Assembly: GCA_023398575.1 (NCBI GenBank)
Contig: JAEWSC010000050.1
Location: 1 to 35,617, forward strand
Length of the DNA stretch: 35,617 nt
DNA from: Bacillota bacterium
GTDB lineage: Bacteria; Bacillota; Clostridia; Christensenellales; Aristaeellaceae
Direction of reading: 5' to 3'
The notes under the pieces are model-generated. The model had not been told where the DNA came from, ran no database searches, and saw nothing but the letters and a program-made list of their open reading frames with translations. Positions 24,704-32,893 of the stretch are shown here, piece after piece (position 1 is the stretch's first letter; the number at the start of each line of letters is the position of its first letter). The position numbers and the translations under genes are program-made.

Positions 24704-25843
24704 ATGAAAGAGAATAGGGAAGCACTGAAGCGCTTTTTCACCGGAGAGTTCGCGCCAGATATCAAAGAGCGGAGCGGCGGCTTTTTTGGTGCCATGGTAA
24801 GCGCTAATAATCTGCGGCTGGGATGCTTGGGTATTGCAGGCGCGGTAATGCAAGCGCTTGTTCTGTATTCCTTAAGGGATATGCCTGTCATGAGCGATCC
24901 GCTGATGCGCTGGTTCACCCTTGCCGCCATCATCGGTCTGCTTGTCTTCGGGTTGTTTTTCCTTCGCCAGTCACGCGGGAGTTTGCCGGCTGCCTCCCTT
25001 TGGGCCTGTCAGGCAGCCTTTGTTGTGTATTACGCGGTGGTGGATCTGTGTATCCTGTTCCTGGGCTATCAAATGCGGCAGGATCTTCTGCAGCTTTTGC
25101 CATTGCTTTTATTAGGTTCGCTGGCCGTACTGCCAGCATGGCTCAGCGCCGCCTCATTCCTAGGCTATTTTATCTGCCTTTTTCTTTTTGCCGGCGCGCC
25201 AGTCTATGGCCTTTTTGCAGTGGTTTGCGCATATCTATTATCCCGTGAGCAGTACCGGCAGCAGCTCGGTCGTTTTTCTCAAATGCTGCATAACGAGGAT
25301 TTGGCTCAAAGCTATGCTGAGTTGCAAAGGCGCCTGGAACGGATGACAGCATGGGACGATCAAACACAAATGAGCAATCGCCGGGCAATGAGTTCTTGGC
25401 TTGAAGCCGTGTGGCCTCTGTGCGTGCGCAATCATATTCCTGTGGCGGTAATCATGCTTTCGCCCGATGGCATAAATACTTTGCGTAAAGAAAAAGGGCC
25501 AATAGCAGCCCTTCGCAGGTTAAGCCAGTTCGCTCAGGCATTGAAGCCCTTTGTCCGGCGACAGTCTGATTTTCTTGGCCGGTATGAGGAGGATAAGTTT
25601 ATTATCTTGTATTCTGGGCCATCCAGAGAGGATACAGATATGCTAATCCGACGCGTACGGGATGAACTGAGCAAGCAGGTGTGGCAGGATGAAGCACAGG
25701 TGCCCCTATCGCTGAGCATAGGTGTTGTCTATGGGTTGCCCAAGGATAATATGGTAGCTGCCCAGTGGATGACAAGAGCCGATGATGTTCTGGAAAAGGC
25801 GAGGTCGAAAGGCATTGGCAGTACGCTCATGGAAGAGGCCTGA
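24704..25843 (+). CDS. Membrane protein with degenerate GGDEF domain (probable inactive cyclase homologue)
   Basis: 379 residues. About five membrane helices (residues 38-180) precede a coiled-coil linker (residues 182-212) and a C-terminal GGDEF domain beginning WDDQTQMSNRR (217-227). The signature loop reads GRYEEDKF (292-299) where active enzymes have R-x-GGDEF, and the first metal Asp position in MLSPDGI (251-257) is Ser. Both losses predict no cyclic-di-GMP synthesis, so the domain may only bind nucleotide or partners. It is the last gene of the envelope cluster. The ATG follows AGGGAGG. Its stop lies 3 bases from the stop of the convergent GNAT gene. Confidence 0.88.
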   Translation: MKENREALKRFFTGEFAPDIKERSGGFFGAMVSANNLRLGCLGIAGAVMQALVLYSLRDMPVMSDPLMRWFTLAAIIGLLVFGLFFLRQSRGSLPAASLWACQAAFVVYYAVVDLCILFLGYQMRQDLLQLLPLLLLGSLAVLPAWLSAASFLGYFICLFLFAGAPVYGLFAVVCAYLLSREQYRQQLGRFSQMLHNEDLAQSYAELQRRLERMTAWDDQTQMSNRRAMSSWLEAVWPLCVRNHIPVAVIMLSPDGINTLRKEKGPIAALRRLSQFAQALKPFVRRQSDFLGRYEEDKFIILYSGPSREDTDMLIRRVRDELSKQVWQDEAQVPLSLSIGVVYGLPKDNMVAAQWMTRADDVLEKARSKGIGSTLMEEA

Positions 25844-25846
25844 TTT

Positions 25847-26290
25847 TTATTTCGCGTGTTGCTGCTTGCACCCTTTACAGGAATCAAGTATAATGCTATC
25901 ACCGCTTAACTCAAGGCGGATGCTGCCATTCATGCCTTGCTGTTCGCAGACGGTAAAGCCATATTTTTGAAAGAAAGGTAACGCCTGGGTGGGGGAATAC
26001 AGCGCTACTTTTACGGCATTATGCTGTTGGGCTTTAAGCAGCAATAGCCGAATGAGAAAATCGCCGAACCGTAGGCCCCTGAAGTCCGGAAGCACGCCGA
26101 TCATGCCGAGCATGAAAGCGCCATCCTGCCACCAGATGCGGCCTGTGCCCACCGGCCGGCCTTCCCACAGGGCCAGTGTCTGCCAGGATAGGCTGTCAAC
26201 ATCATCCCTGTCCATTGTAAAGATCGCACGGCGCAAAAAAAGCGCCGGTTCGATGTCGGCTCCCGGGGGGAGCCATTTTCCTTCCACCAT
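25847..26290 (-). CDS. GNAT family N-acetyltransferase
   Basis: A 147-residue acyltransferase-fold protein. Motif A is visible as MLGMIGVLPDFRGLRFGDFLIRLLL with the R-G-L-R-F-G acetyl-CoA loop, followed by the LPFFQKYGF segment near the C terminus. The tail carries two Cys (CKGCKQQH). The frame continues upstream through the divergent YnzC gene, but those residues are antisense to it, so ATG 26290 is chosen (weak AGCAGG upstream). The start is 31 bases from the divergent ATG at 26322. Substrate unknown. Confidence 0.85.
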   Translation of the reverse strand: MVEGKWLPPGADIEPALFLRRAIFTMDRDDVDSLSWQTLALWEGRPVGTGRIWWQDGAFMLGMIGVLPDFRGLRFGDFLIRLLLLKAQQHNAVKVALYSPTQALPFFQKYGFTVCEQQGMNGSIRLELSGDSIILDSCKGCKQQHAK

Positions 26291-26321
26291 ACCGACACCT
26301 GCTTTCCAGGAGGATATATTT

Positions 26322-26531
26322 ATGAATGAAGACAAAATCAGGCGCATCAACGAACTGGCACAAAAAAAGAAATCGGTAGGCCTGACAGAAGGCGAAGTTG
26401 TCGAGCAACAGGCATTGCGCAACGAATATTTGAAGGCATTTCGTGCAAACATGCAACAGATGCTGGATGGCGTTTTTATCAAGGAGGAAGATGGGTCTGT
26501 TTCTCCCTTGAAAAAAAAGCGCCCCAACTAA
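26322..26531 (+). CDS. DUF896 (YnzC-like) small protein
   Basis: A 69-residue helical protein of the DUF896 family, the group that includes Bacillus YnzC and the SOS-linked YneB-region protein. The family pattern is clear: KIRRINELAQKKKSVGLTEGE, EQQALRNEYLKAFRANM, and a charged C-terminal tail ending in KKKRPN. Members form a helical hairpin with unknown function. ATG 26322 has AGGAGG upstream with an ideal spacer. It is divergent from the GNAT gene, so its promoter must lie within that gene. Confidence 0.92.
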   Translation: MNEDKIRRINELAQKKKSVGLTEGEVVEQQALRNEYLKAFRANMQQMLDGVFIKEEDGSVSPLKKKRPN

Positions 26532-26562
26532 TAGTATACATTCGTAACCGGCGTCTGTCAAA

Positions 26563-26584
26563 GCCAAAATGTTTGGCGTAAATC
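26563..26584. repeat. Palindromic 21-base motif, copy A (possible operator)
   Basis: GCCAAA-ATG-TTTGGC at 26563-26577 is a perfect inverted repeat, and its extension through GTAAATC (to 26584) matches copy B upstream of uvrC (27228-27248) at 18 of 21 bases. It ends directly before the -35 box of the DUF1292 promoter, a common site for a regulator. Confidence 0.55.
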
Positions 26585-26613
26585 TTGCGTATATAGTGCA
26601 GTTCTGGTATAAT
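26585..26613 (+). promoter_or_regulatory. Sigma-A promoter of the DUF1292 gene
   Basis: TTGCGT at 26585-26590, 17 bases, TATAAT at 26608-26613, with a TG extended -10. It lies 92 bases before the TTG start and abuts the palindromic motif. Confidence 0.75.
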
Positions 26614-26705
26614 TAAGACGGAACAAGGGGAAAGTACTTATACAGAATGCATCAAGCCCGGGCCGCTATAGCCTATGCGATGCAAAGAAAGCGGAGGTGA
26701 TTCCA

Positions 26706-27062
26706 TTGTACGAGGATGACCAGGTGGACATCGTTGAAGGCACTGACGAGGAGGGGAACAAGGTTCTTCTGCAGGTCATGGAGTACTTCTTCTACAATGG
26801 TGAGGAATATGTAGTCCTGGGCGCTGCAGACGAATGTGAAGACGAAGAGTGCGAAGAATGCGAAGCCTGTGGGCATGATGACCACGAACATGAAACAGAC
26901 CTTTATATTATGAAGGTGCTCACCACCGAGGAAAACGGCGAAGAAGTGGAAGAATTCGTGCCCGTGGACGAAGACTTAATGGATAAGCTCATCCAGGTGG
27001 TTCAAACCAATTTCAATGAAGACGATGATGATGAAGACCTGGAAGATGAGGACGAAGAATAA
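26706..27062 (+). CDS. DUF1292 protein with Cys/His-rich insert
   Basis: A 118-residue, very acidic protein of the DUF1292 (YrzB-like) family. The DUF1292 core is visible as VDIVEGTDEEGNKVLLQVMEYF and then EEYVVLGA. This is interrupted by an insert with four Cys and three His (CEDEECEECEACG and HDDHEH, about residues 45-64) that looks able to bind metal. The domain resumes with LYIMKVLT and ends in a run of Asp/Glu. Function is unknown. TTG 26706 lies 8 bases after GGAGG (26693-26697). The apparent GTG at 26697 is inside that site. It has its own promoter and terminator. Confidence 0.88.
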   Translation: MYEDDQVDIVEGTDEEGNKVLLQVMEYFFYNGEEYVVLGAADECEDEECEECEACGHDDHEHETDLYIMKVLTTEENGEEVEEFVPVDEDLMDKLIQVVQTNFNEDDDDEDLEDEDEE

Positions 27063-27098
27063 TCTCCATCGGTTTCCTTAACTTCATAGTCTCGGTTG

Positions 27099-27127
27099 GC
27101 CGGGCAGCATTCGCTGTCCGGCTTTTT
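27099..27127 (+). terminator. Rho-independent terminator of the DUF1292 gene
   Basis: A 10-bp stem GCCGGGCAGC (27099-27108) / GCTGTCCGGC (27113-27122), one G-U pair and a 4-base loop, followed by five T. Confidence 0.92.
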
Positions 27128-27227
27128 ACTCCACTAAATGACCTGCTAAACGAGAAAAGTTGTTCCATTCACATTTGAGACTTCCGCTTCAGCAGCCAGT
27201 GATTCGTACATACTTCTTCCGTGTATC

Positions 27228-27248
27228 CCAAAAATTTTGGCGCAAATC
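27228..27248. repeat. Palindromic 21-base motif, copy B, in the 272-base region upstream of uvrC
   Basis: CCAAAA-A-TTTTGG (27228-27240) is a perfect 13-base palindrome followed by CGCAAATC, matching copy A at 26564-26584 at 18 of 21 positions. It lies 151 bases before the uvrC start. Apart from it, 27128-27399 contains nothing I can identify with confidence: no gene, tRNA or clear promoter. Confidence 0.5.
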
Positions 27249-27399
27249 AGTCTCATTTTGATGAAAGCATTTTGGTGATTCCATTCTAAGCAAAAGCTCC
27301 TGCCAAAGTGTGCCTATCCCTAGCACAAGAGGATATTCTCATAAATACATCGAAAAACAGTATGGGCAATTTTTTTCTATGAATGAAAGTAGGTCAGCC

Positions 27400-29262
27400 A
27401 TGACAGACGAACTGCGACTGAAAATAGAGAATCTTCCCGACAGCCCCGGCTGCTATCTGATGAGGCAGCAGGGAGAGATTATATATGTTGGGAAAGCTGT
27501 GAACCTTAAAAATCGAGTGCGTAGCTATTTCCAGAACTCCCGGGGACATACGCCCAAAGTAGCGGCCATGGTGGGCAAGATCGATGATTTTGACATCATG
27601 CTCTGCTCTACCAATTTGGAAGCACTGATACTGGAATGCAACCTCATCAAGCGCCACAAACCTTACTATAACATTCTATTAAAGGATGATAAGCACTATC
27701 CGTATGTGCGTGTAGATATGCAAAAGCCCTTCCCCAGGCTGGAGGTGGCACGGCGTATCGAGAAGGATGGTGCAAAGTACTTTGGTCCTTATATTGGCGC
27801 GACGGTAGTGCGCCAGGTGATGGATGCGGTGCAGAATATCTTTCCACTGCGATCCTGCACGTTGGACCTTCCGCTGAAAACGCCGCGCCGGCCTTGCGTT
27901 CAGTATGAGATTGGGCGTTGTCTGGCCCCCTGCGCCAACAAATGCACAAGGGAAGAGTACGCCGCTATGATGGAGCAGGTTTTGAATTTTTTGGGCGGCC
28001 GGTATCAAGATGTTTTAAGCCGTATGAAAGCCGATATGGAGACAGCGGCCAAGAATTTGAATTTTGAGCGTGCCGCCCATATCCGGGATAAGATGCAGGA
28101 TGTGGAGATACTGATGGAGCGTCAGCGGGCCATACAGGTCAGCGGCGCGGATCAGGATATACTGGCCATTGCCCAGGATGGGCTGGATGCCATGGTCCAG
28201 GTGCTCTACGTGCGGAACGGCTTGATGATCGGCGGCGATCATTATGTATTGCCCCAGGCTGGGGCTGATCCCAAAGGAGAAGTGCTGGCCGCTTTTTTGA
28301 CCCAGTATTATGAGGATGGTAATCTGATCCCAAGGCATGTCTTGTGCCAGGAGCTCCCCGATAACAGAGACGAGTTGGAAGCCTGGCTTCGGGAAACGAG
28401 AGACGGCACTGTTACCCTTTCTACCCCCAAACGGGGTGAAAAACATGACTTGGTGGTGATGGCGGAAAAAAATGCGCAGGATGCACTGGAAAAGCGCAAT
28501 GCCCGCAGCTCCATCAAGGAGGAGAGGACCACTGGCGCTGCGGCGGCCTTGGGTGAGGCGTTGGGCCTTGCGCAGGCGCCCAGGCGCATCGAAGGCTTTG
28601 ATATTTCCAACACCCAGGGCGTTTTGAGTGTTGCTTCCATGGTGGTGTTTATCGGCGGCGAGCCAGCGAAAAAGGAATATAGGCACTTCCGCATCAAAAC
28701 AGTGGAAGGGCCTAACGACTTTGCATCTATGAATGAGGTGCTGGGCCGCAGGTTCCGCCACGGGCTGGAAGAGCAGAAGGAAAGAGCTGCCGAGGGGTTG
28801 CCCATGGAAGGCGGCCGGTTTTCTGACCTGCCGGATCTGGTGCTGATCGACGGCGGTCCGGAACAGCTGGCGTTTGCACTGCGGGCCATGCGGGAGGCAG
28901 GAGCCGATGTACCCATGTTTGGCCTTGCCAAGCGGCTGGAGGAAATCTATCTGCCAGGCAGGGAACTACCCATACTGCTGGACAAGCGGTCGCCCGCGCT
29001 GCATTTGATACAGCGTATCCGGGATGAGGCGCACCGTTTCGCCATCACCCATCATCGCAATCTGCGCGGCAAGGAAAACGTGCACAGCCAGATCGAGGAT
29101 ATTCCGGGCATCGGACCGGCCCGGCGCAAAGCGCTATTGAAGCACTTTCACTCCTTGCAGGCAGTCAAAAATGCTTCGTTTGAGGAACTGATAGCTGTAC
29201 CCGGCATAACAAAGCCCGCAGCGGAGGCTGTGCTTAAATGGGCGCAGGAGAAGAAGACATGA
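27400..29262 (+). CDS. uvrC: Excinuclease ABC subunit C (UvrC)
   Basis: The dual endonuclease of nucleotide excision repair, recruited by UvrB, that cuts on both sides of a DNA lesion. The 620 residues are complete: GIY-YIG nuclease (PGCYLMRQQGEIIYVGKA, residues 15-32, then VRSYF), a Cys-rich knot (CVQYEIGRCLAPC), the UvrB-binding UVR helix (LNFERAAHIRDKM), the RNase H-like second nuclease (IEGFDISNTQG and LVLIDGG), and a C-terminal tandem helix-hairpin-helix (IPGIGPARRKALLKHF, VPGITKPAAEAVL). ATG 27400 gives the normal N terminus. ATG 27379 upstream is possible. The ribosome site is weak. Confidence 0.98.
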   Translation: MTDELRLKIENLPDSPGCYLMRQQGEIIYVGKAVNLKNRVRSYFQNSRGHTPKVAAMVGKIDDFDIMLCSTNLEALILECNLIKRHKPYYNILLKDDKHYPYVRVDMQKPFPRLEVARRIEKDGAKYFGPYIGATVVRQVMDAVQNIFPLRSCTLDLPLKTPRRPCVQYEIGRCLAPCANKCTREEYAAMMEQVLNFLGGRYQDVLSRMKADMETAAKNLNFERAAHIRDKMQDVEILMERQRAIQVSGADQDILAIAQDGLDAMVQVLYVRNGLMIGGDHYVLPQAGADPKGEVLAAFLTQYYEDGNLIPRHVLCQELPDNRDELEAWLRETRDGTVTLSTPKRGEKHDLVVMAEKNAQDALEKRNARSSIKEERTTGAAAALGEALGLAQAPRRIEGFDISNTQGVLSVASMVVFIGGEPAKKEYRHFRIKTVEGPNDFASMNEVLGRRFRHGLEEQKERAAEGLPMEGGRFSDLPDLVLIDGGPEQLAFALRAMREAGADVPMFGLAKRLEEIYLPGRELPILLDKRSPALHLIQRIRDEAHRFAITHHRNLRGKENVHSQIEDIPGIGPARRKALLKHFHSLQAVKNASFEELIAVPGITKPAAEAVLKWAQEKKT

Positions 29263-29337
29263 GCGGTGCGGCACGCGGCATTAGGTAAGATGCATGATCA
29301 GTACAGCGATATAGATAAAGGGATAGAGGCTTGTTAT

Positions 29338-29814
29338 ATGACGATCCGAAACGCGGCCAAGGCCATCATCGTTCATGAGGGAAAGGTACTGCTTATCAAA
29401 TACAGCAGCCGGACAGGAGAAACGTGCTATACCATACCCGGCGGCGGCCAGAATTGCCTGGAGACCATGAGTGAGGCCATCGAGCGGGAGTGCCTGGAAG
29501 AAACGGGATATCAGGTAGCTGTCTCTGATTTTCTGGCATTGTATGAGGAGATTATGGAAGACAAGACTTTTCAGGAGAGGCACCCTGATTATGCGCACAA
29601 GATATTTCACATCTTTTTATGCCGCCTGAAGAGCGAAGTACAACAAAGCCCCTCAGAAATGGATGAGGGGCAGAATGGGTTTGAATGGGTCGATATACAG
29701 CATTTGAGTGCAATGAATCTATATCCTTTGGCACTGCGCAAAAATATTCAGGATTTGCTTGCCGGTAATGCGCCGCTCTTTCTGGGAACGCGCAAGCTGC
29801 CTGTAACGCAATAA
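29338..29814 (+). CDS. NUDIX hydrolase
   Basis: A 158-residue nucleoside-diphosphate-linked hydrolase. The NUDIX box is intact: GGGQNCLETMSEAIERE followed by CLEETGY (G-x5-E-x7-R-E-U-x-E-E-x-G-U), at about residues 36-59. The substrate could be a dNTP, nucleotide sugar or similar and cannot be told. Start: ATG 29338 gives a typical N terminus with AGAGG 10 bases upstream. An upstream GTG (29266) and ATG (29290) are in frame but lack good sites. It follows uvrC by 75 bases and is convergent with pgsA. Confidence 0.92.
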   Translation: MTIRNAAKAIIVHEGKVLLIKYSSRTGETCYTIPGGGQNCLETMSEAIERECLEETGYQVAVSDFLALYEEIMEDKTFQERHPDYAHKIFHIFLCRLKSEVQQSPSEMDEGQNGFEWVDIQHLSAMNLYPLALRKNIQDLLAGNAPLFLGTRKLPVTQ

Positions 29815-29825
29815 GCTAAGGCAAA

Positions 29826-30389
29826 TCACGTTTGTTTTGCAGCCCTCAGCTTGTCAATGGCCCGGCGGGCATAAAAGGCCAGAGCCAGCAGCGTTAAGCC
29901 TACAGAGATCCAAATCAACAGCATATCCCATTGCATCACACCTGCAGCCAAAAAGTGCTCATGGAAAAAGGAAAGGGCGATAGCGGCGATGAACAGAAAC
30001 TGCGCAGCCTTACCCACAAGCTCGCTGTAGACGACAATACCCCTTTTCAGCATATAGACGCCGCCCAGCACCATGATAAGCTCCTTGAGTACGACAATAA
30101 TTACTGCGGCCGGCGGCAGAACTCCGCTTAGTGTCTGCACCAGCAAAACAGAAATTACCATCAACTTGTCGGCCAGGGGGTCCATCAGCTTGCCAAAGTT
30201 GGTGATCAGGTTATATTTCCTGGCGATATAGCCATCCAGCAAATCGGTAAAACTGGCCAGCAGAAAAACGCCAAGCGCCAAGTAGCGTTGGTTTTGGTAG
30301 TACTGGATAAGGAAAACGGGAATCAGTGCCGCACGTATCATCGTCAGCACATTGGGTACATTCCAAATGTTTTCCCGCTTTTTCTCCAT
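29826..30389 (-). CDS. pgsA: CDP-diacylglycerol-glycerol-3-phosphate 3-phosphatidyltransferase
   Basis: A membrane enzyme of phosphatidylglycerol synthesis, converting CDP-diacylglycerol and glycerol-3-phosphate to phosphatidylglycerol-phosphate. The 187 residues contain the CDP-alcohol phosphatidyltransferase signature D-x2-D-G-x2-A-R-x8-G-x3-D-x3-D, visible as DLLDGYIARKYN and FGKLMDPLADK (residues 49-75), and about five membrane helices. ATG 30389 follows AAGGAGGG with a 7-base spacer. The frame upstream is not conserved. PgsA gives the lipid pool used by Lgt, but it is far from the Lgt-like gene and no link is implied. Confidence 0.95.
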   Translation of the reverse strand: MEKKRENIWNVPNVLTMIRAALIPVFLIQYYQNQRYLALGVFLLASFTDLLDGYIARKYNLITNFGKLMDPLADKLMVISVLLVQTLSGVLPPAAVIIVVLKELIMVLGGVYMLKRGIVVYSELVGKAAQFLFIAAIALSFFHEHFLAAGVMQWDMLLIWISVGLTLLALAFYARRAIDKLRAAKQT

Positions 30390-30499
30390 GGGAAGACCCT
30401 CCTTGGTCATGCATATGCAGCTTATGTATATATCATAACACATTTTGATAGGTTTGACAGCGTAAGCCTGAAAAAGGTTTGCACAAAGGAGGATTTGGT

Positions 30500-31486
30500 A
30501 TGAAAGCACTGATTATAGGCGGCACGGGCACCATTAGCACAGCGGTCACCGCTAAGGCGCTGGAAGCAGGCTTTGATGTGACCATATTAAACCGCGGCAA
30601 TCAAAAGGATGTGCAAGGGTCCATCCGGCAGATTCATGCGGATGTACGCGACAGAGCGGCTATGGAAGCAGCGCTCAAAGGCGAGACCTTCGATGTCGTG
30701 TGTGATTACCTGACCTTCACAGAGGAGCAGGCATTGCAGAATATTGAAATCTTTGGCGGTAAGGCTAGTCAGTATTTGTTTATCTCTAGCGCATCTGCTT
30801 ATCAAAAGCCTCCGGCCCATTATCTGATTACTGAAAGCACGCCGCTTTATAACCCCTACTGGGAATATTCCAGGCAGAAAATTGACTGTGAATTATGCTT
30901 TCTGGAAGCATATCGTGAGAAGGGGTTTCCTGTGACCATTGTGCGCCCTTCCTCCACCTATGGCGACAGCAGTATTCCATGGGTGTTAAATTCCCGGGCC
31001 ATGCGATATTCGCTGATTCACAGAATCAAGGCCCATAAGCCCATTGTCATCCCAGGGGATGGCACCAGCTTTTGGACCCTGACTCATAATACCGATTTCG
31101 CCCATGCCTTTGTGGGCTTGATGGGAAGATCGCAGGCCATTGGCCATGCTTTCCATATTACCAGCGATGAAGCGATGACCTGGGACCAGTACCTGCATAT
31201 TATTGCAGCCGCTGTGGGCGAAAAAGCGGAGATTGCGCACATTGCAACAGATGCTATCGTGATGCATTTGCCGCAGGAGCGAGGAGCGTTAACCGGCGAT
31301 AAGGCGCAAACTGCCATTTTTGACAACAGCAAGATCAAAACCTTTGTACCCGGATTTGAGGCGGTAGTTCCTTTTGAAAAGGGCATCCGCCGCACCCTTG
31401 CGTGGTATGAGGCCCATCCAGAAAACCTGGGCTATGACCTGGAATGGGACGCTGTGATGGATGAATTGGTTCGTCGGTTTGGGTGA
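30500..31486 (+). CDS. NAD-dependent epimerase/dehydratase family protein (extended SDR)
   Basis: A 328-residue Rossmann protein. The N-terminal nucleotide-binding motif is GGTGTIS (residues 8-14), followed by VTILNRGNQ and the family's FISSASAYQ region. A YSRQK motif stands where the catalytic Tyr-x3-Lys is expected (near residue 123). The HNTDFAHAFVGLM region is typical of sugar-nucleotide epimerase relatives (Csp41/mRNA-binding subfamily-like). The substrate is unknown. ATG 30500 has AAAGGAGG upstream. It is divergent from pgsA and ends at its own terminator. Confidence 0.9.
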   Translation: MKALIIGGTGTISTAVTAKALEAGFDVTILNRGNQKDVQGSIRQIHADVRDRAAMEAALKGETFDVVCDYLTFTEEQALQNIEIFGGKASQYLFISSASAYQKPPAHYLITESTPLYNPYWEYSRQKIDCELCFLEAYREKGFPVTIVRPSSTYGDSSIPWVLNSRAMRYSLIHRIKAHKPIVIPGDGTSFWTLTHNTDFAHAFVGLMGRSQAIGHAFHITSDEAMTWDQYLHIIAAAVGEKAEIAHIATDAIVMHLPQERGALTGDKAQTAIFDNSKIKTFVPGFEAVVPFEKGIRRTLAWYEAHPENLGYDLEWDAVMDELVRRFG

Positions 31487-31546
31487 TTTTGTGACTGACA
31501 GGTGGATTGTTAGTGAATACATCTTTATTGAACACCAAATAGAAAC

Positions 31547-31590
31547 AGGACACAGCCTGGACTCATTTTCCGGCCCGTGTCCTATTTTTT
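31547..31590 (+). terminator. Rho-independent terminator of the epimerase gene
   Basis: AGGACAC (31547-31553) pairs with GTGTCCT (31577-31583) at the base of an imperfect stem with a further short GCC/GGC pairing, followed by ATTTTTT. It lies between the convergent epimerase and rtcB genes. Confidence 0.75.
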
Positions 31591-31595
31591 ATCTC

Positions 31596-32789
31596 TTACC
31601 CTGCTGCCTTGAAGTTGTACACCGGCTTGATGGTATCAACAATGTCCACTGTTGGCCCGATCTGCTTCAATATATCCTCCATGGGCTTATAAGCCATGGG
31701 CGATTCATCCAGTGTACCATGGGAGACGCAAGTCGTATAAATGCCTTGCATTTCTCTTCTATACTCTTCCATGTCAAGGCGCTTTTGCGCTTCCGAGCGA
31801 CTGAGCAGCCGACCGGCACCGTGGGGTGCCGAGTAGTTCCATTCCTTGTTCCCTTTCCCTAAGCAAACTAGGCTGCCATCCCGCATGTTGATGGGGATCA
31901 ACAGCTTCTCTCCACTTTGGGCAGAAACGGCCCCCTTGCGCAGGATCATGTTTTCTGTGTCAATGTAATTGTGGATCGTGGTAAAGCTCTCTTGAGTGGT
32001 CAAGCCCATTCCTTGAATAATCACATCCATCATGGCCTTGCGGTTAAGCATGGCAAAGCGCTGTATGATTTTCATGTCGTGGATATAGTCATCAAATAGA
32101 CTCCCCTCCACATAGGCCAAATCACGGGGGATATCTGTCTGTGCACTTTTTTGATTCAGAAAGGCTTGAATATCTTGCATGCGGCCTTCCTTTTTTAGAC
32201 GCTGGATGGTTTCTTCCCGCATGCGGTGATTGCCGCGAAGTGCCTTTATGCCCTCCTCCTGGTAGTGCTTCGCGACCTCGTTGCCGATATGGCGGCTACC
32301 GGAATGGATAACGATGTAGAGCGAACCATCTGAACCCCGGTCCACCTCGATAAAGTGGTTGCCTCCGCCTAGGCTGCCGATGCTAAGCTTCGCCCGGTCA
32401 GCATCCATTTGCTTATAGCAGCGCAGCTTAGCAAGCTCGATCTCCTTGCTCAGCGGATGGGGGGAGGAACGCACCTTCTGTCCGCAGGGAATTTTGGCAT
32501 GAATCAAGGAATCAAGTTGCCTAAAGTCAATGTCGCTTTCCTTGATGCGTACGGTTTCCATGCCGCAGCCAATATCCACGCCTACCATGCCAGGCACCAC
32601 CTTGTTGCCAATGGTCATGGTGGTGCCAATGGTGCAGCCCTTGCCCAGGTGTACATCGGGCATAATGCGGATTGTGCTGCTCTGAAAGGCGCTTTGGTCG
32701 CATACAGACCGAATTTGATTCTCCGTCGCCGTATCCAGCGCTTCACAATAGCAAACGGCAGTATTATGGGTGCCTTGTATGGTGATCAA
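31596..32789 (-). CDS. rtcB: RtcB family RNA ligase (3'-phosphate/5'-hydroxyl)
   Basis: Joins RNA 3'-phosphate or 2',3'-cyclic phosphate ends to 5'-OH ends using GTP and manganese. The 397 residues show MPDVHLGKGCTIG (43-55), VGVDIGCGM with metal ligands D72 and C75, GSLGGGNHFIEVD, VIHSGSRHIG and the guanylylation segment APHGAGRLLS with its conserved His. The start is TTG 32789 with AAAGGAG at 32798-32804 and an 8-base spacer. The upstream ATG 32819 has no ribosome site. It is separated by a terminator from the zinc-ribbon gene. No archease or RtcA is visible nearby. It may serve RNA repair. Confidence 0.96.
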   Translation of the reverse strand: MITIQGTHNTAVCYCEALDTATENQIRSVCDQSAFQSSTIRIMPDVHLGKGCTIGTTMTIGNKVVPGMVGVDIGCGMETVRIKESDIDFRQLDSLIHAKIPCGQKVRSSPHPLSKEIELAKLRCYKQMDADRAKLSIGSLGGGNHFIEVDRGSDGSLYIVIHSGSRHIGNEVAKHYQEEGIKALRGNHRMREETIQRLKKEGRMQDIQAFLNQKSAQTDIPRDLAYVEGSLFDDYIHDMKIIQRFAMLNRKAMMDVIIQGMGLTTQESFTTIHNYIDTENMILRKGAVSAQSGEKLLIPINMRDGSLVCLGKGNKEWNYSAPHGAGRLLSRSEAQKRLDMEEYRREMQGIYTTCVSHGTLDESPMAYKPMEDILKQIGPTVDIVDTIKPVYNFKAAG

Positions 32790-32893
32790 TGTGATATCTC
32801 CTTTATTTATTTGAACCATGTGATTTAATCTATCAATGTAGATACTAAACTTAATTGCTTGCGGGATCAGCAATGCGCAAATTTTAGTGTAAC

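Noticed and set aside
28015..28761. Long minus-strand open frame inside uvrC
   Set aside because: It is antisense to a conserved gene with no conserved motif of its own. It is a shadow of GC-rich codons.
27400..29262. LexA/SOS box upstream of uvrC
   Set aside because: The Gram-positive GAAC-N4-GTTC consensus was not found in 27128-27399. The palindrome there is of a different type.
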